A DNA stretch of 64,000 nt from Pontiellaceae bacterium B1224 (GTDB lineage Bacteria > Verrucomicrobiota > Kiritimatiellia > Kiritimatiellales > Pontiellaceae), in the NCBI GenBank assembly GCA_029432815.1, contig JAROBA010000001.1:62001-126000 (forward strand), in the 5' to 3' direction. The position numbers were made by a program, and so were the translations under genes. Position 1 is the stretch's first letter. Each line of letters starts with the position of its first letter. Below the pieces are notes generated by a model. It did not search any database. It was not told the origin of the DNA and was given only the letters and a program-made list of their open reading frames with translations. Below are positions 7,552-16,508 of this stretch, in pieces.

Positions 7552-10145
7552 TGAGCCAACGCCTTTCCATGAATGACTTCAAGGGATTCTTCCGAACCCT
7601 GAAACTATTGCTGGTCACCGCCCGCCGCCGCGCAGCCGGACGCGCACTGCGGCAACGACAACTGACGAACCAGCGAACCGGCTCTCAATCGGATTCGCTG
7701 CGCGTTCTTGGATTCATCGGTATGCTGTTCATCATGGGCATGGTGCACTGCATGGCTGGCTATTCCATCCAGCGATACACGCAGGAAGCCCAACGGTATG
7801 ACGCCGAGCAAACAGGCTCCATTGTTGTCAGCCAGCATTTCTACAGGCGATTGGTAGAATTTAAAAATGCAGATCAGGACATCGAATGGCCGTTGTTTCT
7901 CGAAAAGAACGATTACTGGCTGGAAAACGAAGCCGAAAACCGGGAGGAAGCATACGGCGGCACGGAGCAGAAACACCGGGCCTTTCTTGAGAAAGCCGCA
8001 CAGGAACGCCCGCTGGAAGACTTTACCTCGCGATCTAAAATACGTCCCGGCCTGAAAGAAATTGGAGCATCCAATCCATTTGTTCTAACGGTGGGATCAC
8101 TCATCTTTATCTGGTGGTTAATGATGCTGATCTTTCAGGGAGAAGGCCTTGAACTCGACATCCAGCGACGGCGGCATCCCATGTGGGAATGGCTGCTCAG
8201 CCACCCGGTTCACCCAGGGGCTGTTTTCCTTGCCGAGATGCTCTCACCTATTACCGCAAACCCGGCTTATCTGGCCGCCCCCCTGTTTTCGGCCGTTCTT
8301 TTCGGGATTACGTACGGCGGGGAATTTGGATTTCTGGCCTTTTTCGTCATCGGCATTCCACTCACGATTGCGGCCGCATGCTTCGGGAAGTCACTCGAAA
8401 TATTCATCATGCTTCGGAGCAACGTGCGTAAACGCGGCGCCACCATTGGACTGATGAGCTGGTTCGGCTATGCCGCCTTCATCCTCTTTCTTTTCGGGGC
8501 CTACGCCGCGCCCCGAATCACGAATGTGCTGGGCTTCCTGTTTTATGATCTTTCCCAAACATTCCCCATCCCGATCATTCTTCCAATCATTGGAAACTGG
8601 GGCGGTGCATCCTCATTCTGGCTCGGTATGCTCTGCTGCTGGTTGCTCGCCGCGCTGCTCATCGGATTGGCCGTCCTGATCAGCGTGCGGGCCACCCGAA
8701 AAGGCCTCTCTGGAAACACCGGTTCCAACGAGCCTGCTGCATCCAGCAAAGGAGAAAAATGGATTGTCCGCCTGGGCCGGGATCCGCTCTACCGAAAAGA
8801 ACTGCTTTGGTTCATGCGCGACCGCAGCGCGATTGTTCAAGTGTTTCTCATCCCGATCACCATCGCCAGCGTTCAGCTTTTCAACCTTCGGAATGTGCTC
8901 GAACACGCCGACAACGCCTGGCATACACTTTCCGGAACGGCCGTGCTCTTCGGCACCTACTTTCTCTGGATACTCGGTCCTAAATCACTCACCTCCGAAG
9001 GCGCTGCACTTTGGATTGCCCAAACCTGGCCGCGCGGTATGGAAGATCTGCTCAAGGCCAAAGCCCGGCTCTGGTTCCTGATTTCCTCTATAGTCGTCAG
9101 CATGATCCTGCTGTTCGCCGCCATCCGCTTCCCATCTGATATCTGGAAACTATCATTAATCGCCCTCGGCTGGGCCGCTTTCGGCAGAAGCATGGCAGAG
9201 AAGTGCGTAACGCTCGTCACCATTACCAAAGAGTCTGGCGAAACCGAAAAGATCCCAGCCGGACGCCGCATGGCCGCGGCGCTGGGCATGCTCAGTTTCG
9301 GCATCGGCGTGCTAACGCAACAGTGGCACTTAGCCGTCATCGGAATTGTTTACTCCTGGATCACGGCGGCCGCGATGTGGCAAAACTTCCGTGCCCGCCT
9401 GCCCTACCTCTATGATCCATGGGCGGAAAAAGTTCCGCCCGCCCCGACCGTCATGCATGCCATGATCGCCATTAGTGTGCTGATCGAAGTCGGCGCCGTA
9501 TTTACCGGAATATTCACGATGGCAGCCAAAGACGGAAATATGATGGCCGGCCGAATGATTGCGTATGCCATTATATCGCTGGTGGTCATGTTCGTTACCA
9601 TGGGCATGATGGCCGATCGCTATCTCGCACCGCGCGACACGTGGTCGTGGAACAACAGTGTCGAAGAAAAGCGGCGGAACCGCTGGCTCTGGTGCGGGAA
9701 CCATTCCCATAAAAGTGCCTTCTTTCTTTCCTGCCTTCTCGGAGCCACGCTCGGCCTGCTCTGGGGGCTGACAGCCAACGGCTACATGGTTGTGCTGGGA
9801 CAGTTCGATACGTTCTCGGAAGTTATCCAAACATTGGAAGAATTTTTGAAGGCGCATCACGAAACTCGCGTCATCATGTTTATCGTTGCCGTTGGATTTG
9901 CCCCGCTGGCCGAGGAATATCTGTTTCGCGGCCTCCTCTTCCGGGCACTGGACCGCGAATGGGGCGGATGGAAAGCCCTGATCGGAAGCTCCGCCTTTTT
10001 TGCTATCTATCATCCGCCGATGGCCTGGCTGCCCGTTGGCCTTATGGGGTTGCTGAACGCGTGGCTCTTCAAGAAGACCGGCCGCCTCGCGCCAGCGGTA
10101 ATCCTGCATATGGTCTACAACACTGTCGTTCTGGCTTGGTGGTAA
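7551..10145 (+). CDS. ABC-2 type permease fused to CPBP intramembrane protease
   Basis: About 864 residues with many hydrophobic segments. The first ~600 residues form an ABC-2-like membrane domain with several predicted helices (for example around GMLFIMGMVHC, LTVGSLIFIWWLMM and AFILFLFGAY) and soluble loops. The last ~150 residues are a CPBP (CAAX protease/bacteriocin-processing) domain with the EExxxR motif in AEEYLFRGLLFRA (about 787-799), FAIYHPP and HMVYN, the usual Glu/His metal or catalytic residues. The partner ATPase is immediately upstream and overlaps by one base. Planctomycete/Verrucomicrobia-type proteins with this permease/CPBP layout are known. The protease could process the exported substrate or confer self-immunity; that is inference. 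Confidence 0.87.
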   Translation: MSQRLSMNDFKGFFRTLKLLLVTARRRAAGRALRQRQLTNQRTGSQSDSLRVLGFIGMLFIMGMVHCMAGYSIQRYTQEAQRYDAEQTGSIVVSQHFYRRLVEFKNADQDIEWPLFLEKNDYWLENEAENREEAYGGTEQKHRAFLEKAAQERPLEDFTSRSKIRPGLKEIGASNPFVLTVGSLIFIWWLMMLIFQGEGLELDIQRRRHPMWEWLLSHPVHPGAVFLAEMLSPITANPAYLAAPLFSAVLFGITYGGEFGFLAFFVIGIPLTIAAACFGKSLEIFIMLRSNVRKRGATIGLMSWFGYAAFILFLFGAYAAPRITNVLGFLFYDLSQTFPIPIILPIIGNWGGASSFWLGMLCCWLLAALLIGLAVLISVRATRKGLSGNTGSNEPAASSKGEKWIVRLGRDPLYRKELLWFMRDRSAIVQVFLIPITIASVQLFNLRNVLEHADNAWHTLSGTAVLFGTYFLWILGPKSLTSEGAALWIAQTWPRGMEDLLKAKARLWFLISSIVVSMILLFAAIRFPSDIWKLSLIALGWAAFGRSMAEKCVTLVTITKESGETEKIPAGRRMAAALGMLSFGIGVLTQQWHLAVIGIVYSWITAAAMWQNFRARLPYLYDPWAEKVPPAPTVMHAMIAISVLIEVGAVFTGIFTMAAKDGNMMAGRMIAYAIISLVVMFVTMGMMADRYLAPRDTWSWNNSVEEKRRNRWLWCGNHSHKSAFFLSCLLGATLGLLWGLTANGYMVVLGQFDTFSEVIQTLEEFLKAHHETRVIMFIVAVGFAPLAEEYLFRGLLFRALDREWGGWKALIGSSAFFAIYHPPMAWLPVGLMGLLNAWLFKKTGRLAPAVILHMVYNTVVLAWW

Positions 10146-10147
10146 CA

Positions 10148-10185
10148 CGAACTACACGAAAACCATTCTTTCCTTCTTTTCGTGT
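10148..10185. other. Inverted repeat between permease gene and purN
   Basis: ACACGAAAA and TTTTCGTGT form a 9-bp stem with a ~14-base loop just after the permease stop codon. It could be a weak terminator; there is no clear T-run. Confidence 0.35.
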
Positions 10186-10228
10186 ATTTGGTGTATTTTG
10201 TGGTCGTTTAAAGACGTAAGGAGAAAAC

Positions 10229-10837
10229 ATGTTAAAGTTGGCCATTTTCGGATCGGGGTCGGGCACTAATTGCCAGGCCATTATTGATGCCATTGAAGCG
10301 GGAACGCTGGATGCCGAAATCAGGTGTGTGCTGGCGGATAACGAGGATGCCTATATCCTCGAGCGCGCCCGTAAACATAATATTCCGGCGATCTATTTCG
10401 ACTGCGCCCCCTTTAAAACCAAGTTGGATGGCGAAGCGGAACAGTACGTTCTCCAGACATTGGAAGAACACGGCGTCAATTTTATTGCCCTCGCCGGTTT
10501 TATGCGGATTGTGAAAGATGGTTTGCTTAATGCCTATGCCGGGCGCATGATTAATATTCACCCATCCCTGCTGCCCAGCTTCCCGGGATTGGACGGCGGC
10601 AAGCAGGCGTTTGACTACGGCGTAAAATTTACCGGGTGCACCGTCCACTTTGTCGATGCGGGCGTTGATACCGGTGCGGTGATCAACCAGAAGATTATCT
10701 CAATCGATAATGACGACACGCTCGATTCTATGATGGCCAAGCTCCACGCGCAGGAGCACATCGCCTATCCTGAAGCTCTCCAGTGGATCGCCGAAGGAAG
10801 GATCCAACTGAACGGACGGCGGATTACATTGACGTAG
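10229..10837 (+). CDS. purN: Phosphoribosylglycinamide formyltransferase (GAR transformylase 1)
   Basis: A 202-residue cytosolic enzyme that transfers formyl from 10-formyl-THF to GAR, the third step of purine synthesis. The phosphate-binding loop GSGSGTNCQ lies at the N-terminus. The catalytic set is visible as NIHPSLLPSFPG (Asn-His) and VDAGVDTGAVI (Asp). The length is normal. An AAGGAG Shine-Dalgarno lies 8 bp before the ATG. Its TAG stop codon is part of a GTAG that opens a 40-bp REP-like inverted repeat shared with the convergent transporter gene. Confidence 0.95.
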   Translation: MLKLAIFGSGSGTNCQAIIDAIEAGTLDAEIRCVLADNEDAYILERARKHNIPAIYFDCAPFKTKLDGEAEQYVLQTLEEHGVNFIALAGFMRIVKDGLLNAYAGRMINIHPSLLPSFPGLDGGKQAFDYGVKFTGCTVHFVDAGVDTGAVINQKIISIDNDDTLDSMMAKLHAQEHIAYPEALQWIAEGRIQLNGRRITLT

Positions 10838-10873
10838 ACGGGAGCTTCCTGCTCTTAGCGATACTGCGTCTAC
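10834..10873. repeat. REP-like inverted repeat at the purN 3' end
   Basis: GTAGACG at the left and CGTCTAC at the right enclose a small inner GAGC/GCTC hairpin. The GTAG foot and CTAC end follow the same plan as the REP pairs at 3.4-4.2 kb. It lies between convergent genes and may also act as a transcription barrier. Confidence 0.55.
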
Positions 10874-10875
10874 GA

Positions 10876-12417
10876 TCAGACCAGCAGGTGATCTTCTTCG
10901 GGTTCGTGGTCGTGCTTAAGTTTGGATGCCTTCCAAGGGTAGCACATGAGCACCACGGAAATAATGATGGCTATCAACAACCAACCGACACCGAAACATA
11001 AAAGTGCTTTGGTTGAGTAGTCGCCGTAGTTTCCTGAAAATTCGCTGTAGAGCGCAAAGCCGATTACGACGATAAGGATGGCTGGCGTGATAAACTTGAT
11101 CAGTACTTCCCAGCCTTTGTGCAGCTTCACACCACCCACTTGGTCAACGTGTCTTCGGGCAATGGAAGCCTTCAGTATCCAGCCAACTAACAGACACTCG
11201 AAGATTCCGCCGGTGACCAGACCGTAGTTATTTACGAAGTGGTCGACAATGTCGAGGATCCAGAGTCCGGCTCGAGTGGTGAAAATCACGCTGCCAAGAC
11301 ACCCCAGCGCGCAGACGATCGTGACGGTTTTCTTCCGGTTAAAATTAAACTTATCGATGAGCGAACAGCAGAATGCTTCGACCAGCGAAATGGCGGAGGA
11401 CAGACCTGCCATAATCAGGACGAGGAAAAAGAGCAGCCCGAAGATGGTCTGTCCGGCCGGCAGCTGATTGATGGCTTCGGGATAAACTACAAATGCCAGT
11501 CCCGGACCGCTCTTGATGGCTTCAGCAAACGGAACGCCTTTTGAGGCTGCCATGAAACCAATGGTTCCGAAAACGGCGAAACCGGTCAGGAATGAGTAGA
11601 TACAGTTAAGTGCAGAAGTAATGAGGGCGTTGCCAACGATGTCGGTTTTCTTGGGGAGGTAGCTGGCATAAGTGATCATGATACCAAAGCCGAGCGATAG
11701 CGTGAAAAAGATCTGTCCGAATGCAGCGACCCAGACTTTACTGCCTGCCGCAGAGAGCGGATTAATTTTTTCCCATCGGGCCGTAAGATAATTTTCCCGG
11801 ATCGCATCCCAGGCTCCGGGGAGTTGCAGCGACCAACCGATGAGCACGAAGGTCAGTACCACCAGTAGCGGCATAAAAATCATACTGGCTTTTTCAATGC
11901 CGTGGTTCACTTCCCGGAAACAGATACTCCAGCTGATGAGCCAGGTCAGGACAGTTCCGGCGAGGATCGGCCAGCGGATTCCACCGAGATTAAAGGGAGA
12001 ATCCGACACCTGCAGAAAGGTGTTCATGAAGAAATCACCGGTGTCCGCGCCCCAGGCATGGGTGAACGAGAAACAAAAATAATTCATGCACCAGCCGATG
12101 ACGGCGGCATAGAAAAGGTTGATGCCAAAAAAGGCGATGGTAGGCATCCACCAGCCAATCGTTTCCCATTTTCGGCTGATGCGGGCGAAGGCTAACGGCG
12201 GCGCGGCTTTTTCACGATGCCCGAGTGTGTACTCGAGAATCATCAACGGAATACCGGCAAGTACCAACGCGACGGCATAGGGGACAAGAAATGCTCCGCC
12301 TCCGTTTTCATAGGCCATGTAGCCAAAGCGCCAAATATTTCCGAGCCCGACCGCCGATCCAATGGCCGCCAACAGAAAACCGATCTTACTGCCCCACAGA
12401 CTTCTTTTTTCAGTCAT
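10876..12417 (-). CDS. Neurotransmitter:sodium symporter (SNF/NSS) family transporter
   Basis: A 513-residue inner-membrane protein with about 11-12 hydrophobic helices. The NSS signature is at residues 15-45: IGSAVGLGNIWRFGYMAYENG, where the unwound part of TM1 binds Na+ and substrate. TM6 contains FFTLSLGFGIM. Bacterial relatives (LeuT, MhsT, TnaT) import amino acids with Na+, so an amino-acid substrate is likely but cannot be named. The C-terminus is short and acidic (HDHEPEEDHLLV). The gene is alone, between the convergent purN and infA. Confidence 0.92.
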   Translation of the reverse strand: MTEKRSLWGSKIGFLLAAIGSAVGLGNIWRFGYMAYENGGGAFLVPYAVALVLAGIPLMILEYTLGHREKAAPPLAFARISRKWETIGWWMPTIAFFGINLFYAAVIGWCMNYFCFSFTHAWGADTGDFFMNTFLQVSDSPFNLGGIRWPILAGTVLTWLISWSICFREVNHGIEKASMIFMPLLVVLTFVLIGWSLQLPGAWDAIRENYLTARWEKINPLSAAGSKVWVAAFGQIFFTLSLGFGIMITYASYLPKKTDIVGNALITSALNCIYSFLTGFAVFGTIGFMAASKGVPFAEAIKSGPGLAFVVYPEAINQLPAGQTIFGLLFFLVLIMAGLSSAISLVEAFCCSLIDKFNFNRKKTVTIVCALGCLGSVIFTTRAGLWILDIVDHFVNNYGLVTGGIFECLLVGWILKASIARRHVDQVGGVKLHKGWEVLIKFITPAILIVVIGFALYSEFSGNYGDYSTKALLCFGVGWLLIAIIISVVLMCYPWKASKLKHDHEPEEDHLLV

Positions 12418-12527
12418 CGCTACGCTCCGGCTGAAGAATGGACTACTGGAATACCGGATTGTTGGATGGATGAAAAGAGCATGAAGTTTCCAATCATCCG
12501 GCCATCCATCATTTCATCAATCCACTT

Positions 12528-12749
12528 TTAATTTCTATGACGAAAGGTGATGCGTCCCTTTTCCAGATCGTAGGGAGAAATCTCTACCGTTACTTTGTCG
12601 CCCACTGCGATACGGATGAAGTGCTTACGCATTTTGCCGGAAATGTGCGCGAGAATCTCGTGCCCGTTTTCTAATTCAACCCGATACATGGTGGCCGGTA
12701 ATACTTTTTTAACTACGCCTTCAGCTTCGATTGATTCCTCTTTAGCCAT
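12528..12749 (-). CDS. infA: Translation initiation factor IF-1
   Basis: A 73-residue S1/OB-fold protein that binds the A site of the 30S subunit during initiation. The characteristic motifs are [36 protein letters not shown], spread over residues 12-47, and the end GRITFRHR. The length is exactly typical (72-73). A strong AAGGAG lies ahead of the ATG. It stands alone rather than in a ribosomal protein operon, as is common outside Firmicutes. Confidence 0.97.
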   Translation of the reverse strand: MAKEESIEAEGVVKKVLPATMYRVELENGHEILAHISGKMRKHFIRIAVGDKVTVEISPYDLEKGRITFRHRN

Positions 12750-12834
12750 AAATAATCTCCTTAAAATTTACAAGCGGTGAATGCTACACGCTTAAAATCC
12801 GTTTGCAACCCTAAGGATTAGCCCTTTTTACGAA

Positions 12835-14790
12835 TTATAACTCCCGCCGCTTCTCGATCAGTTGCTCCACGACCGATGGATCGGCCAGTGTTGAGACATC
12901 CCCAAGGTTATCGGTTTCGAGACTGGCAATTTTTCGAAGGATTCGGCGCATAATTTTCCCGGAGCGCGTTTTCGGCAGGCCGGGTGCAATCAGAATCTGA
13001 TCAGGCACCGCAATCGGGCCAATATGGGTCCGGACTTCATTCCGCAATTCGCCGATCAGCTCAGCATCATCCTCAAAACCGTCTTTCAGCAGAACATACG
13101 CAAAGATGCCCTGCCCTTTCACTTCGTGCGGGAAGCCAACCACAGCGGCCTCGGCACAACCCGGATGGCTGACCAATGCCGATTCAACCTCGGCTGTTCC
13201 CATCCGATGCCCGGAAACATTGATGACGTCATCCACACGGCCGGTGATCCAATAGTAGCCATCCTCATCACGGCGGCAACCGTCGCCGGTAAGATAATAA
13301 CCGGGGAATGGATCGAGATAGGTTTGTTCAAAGCGCTGATGATCGCCCTGAATGGTGCGGGCCATTGCCGGCCACGGGCTCTTGATGGCCAACAGACCGG
13401 AGACTCCATTTCCTTTTATCTCATGACCAAGCTCATCGAGCAGTACCGGTTCAATTCCAAAAAACGGAAAAGCAGCAGAGCCCGGTTTGGTGGGCGTTGC
13501 TCCGGGCAATGGGGTAATCATGATACCGCCGGTTTCGGTCTGCCACCACGTATCGACAATATTGCAGCGACCTTCGCCGACCACATCATGATACCAGTGC
13601 CAGCTTTCCGGATTGATCGGCTCGCCCACACTGCCGAGCACGCGCAGGCTGGAGCGATCGTATTTTTTCACGAACTCATCTCCAAGGCGGGCGATGGCGC
13701 GGATGGCGGTCGGGGCGGTATAAAACTGAGTGATCTTATGCCGCTCAACCATATCCCAGTAGCGCCCGGCATCCGGATACGTCGGAATGGACTCAAACAT
13801 GACCGTCGTGGCACCGTTGGCAAGCGGACCGTAGACCACATAACTGTGGCCGGTGATCCATCCGATATCGGCTACGCAGGCAAAAATATCATCCTCGCGA
13901 TAATCAAAAACATAGCGATGCGTCAGCATGGTATAGAGCAGATAGCCTGCGCTGGTATGAGCAATCCCTTTCGGTTTTCCGGTCGAACCTGAAGTATAGA
14001 GCAGGAACAGGGTATCCTCGCTGCCCATATGCTCAATCGGACAATAGGGCCTCTCGCGTTCCATCGCCGCACCGAGGTCAATATCGCGCGGTTCATAAAA
14101 CGGAACTTTTGCTCCGGTATGGCGCACCATAAAAACGTGCTTAACCGTCGGGCAGGCCATGACGGCTTCATCAACCGGGCGCTTCAACGGAATCACCTTC
14201 CGGCCGCGCATCCCTTCATCGGCGGTGATGACCGCCCGGCACCGGGCGTCCTGAATACGGTCGCGCAACGCTTCCGCACTGAATCCGGCAAACACAACAT
14301 TGTGCACCGCGCCGATGCGGGCACAGGCCAGCATGGCAAATGCGGCTTCGGGAATCATCGGCATATAAATGGCGACGCGGTCGCCTTTTCGAATACCGTT
14401 GTGCCGAAGCACGTTGGCCAACCGACACACTTCGCGGTGGAGCTCGCGATAGGTGATACGCCGAACATTACCAGGCTCATCGCCTTCCCAGAGAATGGCA
14501 ACCTTATCTCCGCGCGTGGCCAGATGACGATCGACGCAGTTATGACAGACATTCAATTTTCCGCCGAGAAACCAGGCCACCATACCGTTTTCAAAATCGC
14601 AATCGCTCACTTGCGAGAATTTGTGAAACCAATCAATCTGAACTTCCGCCTGACTTCCCCAGAATGCTTCCGGGTTTTCCAGACTCTGGGCATACATTTT
14701 TTCATAACTTCCAAGGGTTGGATAAAAGGCCCCCTCGCTGACCCGTGCGGGAGGAAGAAAAGGACCTGAGCTGTTCGATTGATCTGCCAT
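12835..14790 (-). CDS. acs: Acetyl-CoA synthetase (AMP-forming)
   Basis: A 651-residue ANL-superfamily enzyme that makes acetyl-CoA from acetate, ATP and CoA through acetyl-AMP. Motifs: P-loop-like [15 protein letters not shown] (about 268-282), [28 protein letters not shown] (hinge Asp region), and the catalytic Lys in [13 protein letters not shown] near the C-terminus, which is also the usual acetylation site. The length matches the family. Start: ATG with GGAGATATAG upstream. A large two-copy palindrome lies between its start and the end of the PilT-like gene. Confidence 0.96.
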   Translation of the reverse strand: MADQSNSSGPFLPPARVSEGAFYPTLGSYEKMYAQSLENPEAFWGSQAEVQIDWFHKFSQVSDCDFENGMVAWFLGGKLNVCHNCVDRHLATRGDKVAILWEGDEPGNVRRITYRELHREVCRLANVLRHNGIRKGDRVAIYMPMIPEAAFAMLACARIGAVHNVVFAGFSAEALRDRIQDARCRAVITADEGMRGRKVIPLKRPVDEAVMACPTVKHVFMVRHTGAKVPFYEPRDIDLGAAMERERPYCPIEHMGSEDTLFLLYTSGSTGKPKGIAHTSAGYLLYTMLTHRYVFDYREDDIFACVADIGWITGHSYVVYGPLANGATTVMFESIPTYPDAGRYWDMVERHKITQFYTAPTAIRAIARLGDEFVKKYDRSSLRVLGSVGEPINPESWHWYHDVVGEGRCNIVDTWWQTETGGIMITPLPGATPTKPGSAAFPFFGIEPVLLDELGHEIKGNGVSGLLAIKSPWPAMARTIQGDHQRFEQTYLDPFPGYYLTGDGCRRDEDGYYWITGRVDDVINVSGHRMGTAEVESALVSHPGCAEAAVVGFPHEVKGQGIFAYVLLKDGFEDDAELIGELRNEVRTHIGPIAVPDQILIAPGLPKTRSGKIMRRILRKIASLETDNLGDVSTLADPSVVEQLIEKRREL

Positions 14791-14854
14791 AACTATATCT
14801 CCGTTTTAAAATACGAATATACATTATAATCATGATCATCTATTCAGTAAACCA

Positions 14855-14901
14855 GTTTTTCCACCCATTGGAAAAACGCGGCTTCCAATGGGTGGAAAAC
14901 C
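14855..14901. repeat. Long hairpin built from two 15-bp palindromes
   Basis: TTCCACCCATTGGAA (14859-14873) and its complement TTCCAATGGGTGGAA (14883-14897) face each other. They are extended by A/T runs and CGCG flanks, so the whole stretch can fold into one long hairpin upstream of acs. A third related palindrome, TTCCAATGTCTGGAA, is at 14932-14946 directly after the stop codon of the PilT-like gene. Confidence 0.8.
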
Positions 14902-14947
14902 GCGTTTATTCAATTTCGGGTGACAGGAATCTTCCAATGTCTGGAAA

Positions 14948-16432
14948 CTACATTTCCTCACCACGCAACGGGATGCCCCGTTTGTAGAGATTTATATAGC
15001 GCTGAATATCGGCGGCCAGTTCTTTCTGTTTGTTAGACTTGGCCACCTTATACGCCTTTTTGCCCCATTCTGCCGCTTCGCCGAAATGCGCAAGTTCAGC
15101 GTAGGAGGCGCTGATAAGAATCAGCGTAACAGCATCGTTTTGGCCGGTGACATCCAACAGTTTCTGAGAATATTCAAGTGAGTCATGCCCACTGCGTTCA
15201 TCGGGATTTTCGTCGGTTGCCAGAATTGTGATCAACTCTCGCAGTGCTTGGGCATCACGCGGGTTGATGGAAAGTTTTTTCCGGGCTTTATCGCTCTTGG
15301 ACGCATTTTCACTTTCGTCCATTTGCATATCGATGTCATCGAGCGCCGTCAGGGAAAGATCGAGCTTTATTTTTTCTTCCTCGAACTTTTTCTGAAGGAA
15401 CGCTTTATCGATGGCGTTGGAGTAGGCTTCTTCCGGAGAAATGATGCCCTTTTGAACCAGATGCAAAAGGTCATCTGCAAAGGTACACATGCCGACATTT
15501 TTACCGGTCTGCATGAGCGATGGAATCTGATGTGTTTTCCCTTCGCGGATATTGGCGGCCACTGCGGGAGTTACCATTAAAATTTCACAGGCGGCAATCC
15601 GTCCGCCTCCGATTCGTTTACACAAGGTTTGGGCAATAACGCCTTTGAGAGAATCGGCCAGCATGGTGCGAATCTGATTCTGTCGATCAGCTGGAAACTT
15701 ATCGATGATACGATCCACCGTAGTTGCAGCCGTATTGGTATGAAGTGTACCGAAAACCAGATGACCGGTTTCTGCAGTTTCAATGGCAATTTCCATCGTT
15801 TCGAGGTCGCGGAGCTCGCCAACCAGTACAATGTCCGGATCTTCACGAAGCGCGGCCCTCAGCGCATTAGCAAAACTTTTAGTGTGCACATGCACTTCTC
15901 GCTGGTTTACCAGACATCCGAGCGAGCGATGCTTAAATTCCACCGGATCTTCAACTGTAATCAAGTGCTGGCGTCGCGTCCGGTTGATGAGGTCGACCAT
16001 AGCCGCCAATGTGGTGGATTTACCACTACCGGTCGGGCCCGTTACGATGACAAGACCTTTGTTTAAAAAACAGAAAGAACGAATACCCTCCGGAATATTT
16101 AATTCCTCAAAAGTGGGAACGCGGGAAGGAATCTGACGCATCACTGTACCTATGCCTTCATGATCGAGAAAAATATTTACACGAAAGCGGGCTGTTCCGG
16201 GAAGCTCGTACGCGAAATCTGTATCCCAGTTTTCTTCAAGCTCATCGATATTCCGTTGCGGTGTAAACTCGTATAGCAACTCACGCAGCTCGTCTTCTGA
16301 AAATTTTTCGGTACCACGCTGAAACTGCATTTCGCCATCTACACGAAAACACGGCTGATGATTGGTGGAAAGGTGGATATCGCTGGCACCTTTTTCCAAC
16401 ATTTCCTCAAGATACTGATCGATTCGTCTCAT
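14948..16432 (-). CDS. PilT/PilU-like type IV pilus retraction ATPase with C-terminal extension
   Basis: 494 residues from the ATG at 16432 (GGGGAC upstream); the ATPase core is of normal PilT size (about 350). Walker A GPTGSGKST (132-140), Asp box VEDPVEF (160-166), Walker B region VLVGELRD (202-209), and His box TGHLVFGTLHTN. It powers pilus disassembly at the inner membrane in known relatives. The C-terminal ~140 residues are additional: a charged linker and then helical TPR-like sequence (for example ASYAELAHFGEAAEWGKKAYK). The PilT AIRNLIRE motif is absent, so PilU-like is possible. No other pilus gene is in the window. Confidence 0.88.
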   Translation of the reverse strand: MRRIDQYLEEMLEKGASDIHLSTNHQPCFRVDGEMQFQRGTEKFSEDELRELLYEFTPQRNIDELEENWDTDFAYELPGTARFRVNIFLDHEGIGTVMRQIPSRVPTFEELNIPEGIRSFCFLNKGLVIVTGPTGSGKSTTLAAMVDLINRTRRQHLITVEDPVEFKHRSLGCLVNQREVHVHTKSFANALRAALREDPDIVLVGELRDLETMEIAIETAETGHLVFGTLHTNTAATTVDRIIDKFPADRQNQIRTMLADSLKGVIAQTLCKRIGGGRIAACEILMVTPAVAANIREGKTHQIPSLMQTGKNVGMCTFADDLLHLVQKGIISPEEAYSNAIDKAFLQKKFEEEKIKLDLSLTALDDIDMQMDESENASKSDKARKKLSINPRDAQALRELITILATDENPDERSGHDSLEYSQKLLDVTGQNDAVTLILISASYAELAHFGEAAEWGKKAYKVAKSNKQKELAADIQRYINLYKRGIPLRGEEM

Positions 16433-16508
16433 AAATAATGTCCCCAAATTTCACAATATCTTAAGCAACATCAATGCCATACTGCCATTTAGTCATTTAT
16501 TCGTAAAA

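Noticed and set aside
9330-10148. 272-codon minus-strand frame opposite the permease gene
   Set aside because: It is the reverse of a clear membrane-protein gene, with His/Gly/Gln-rich composition typical of a shadow frame.
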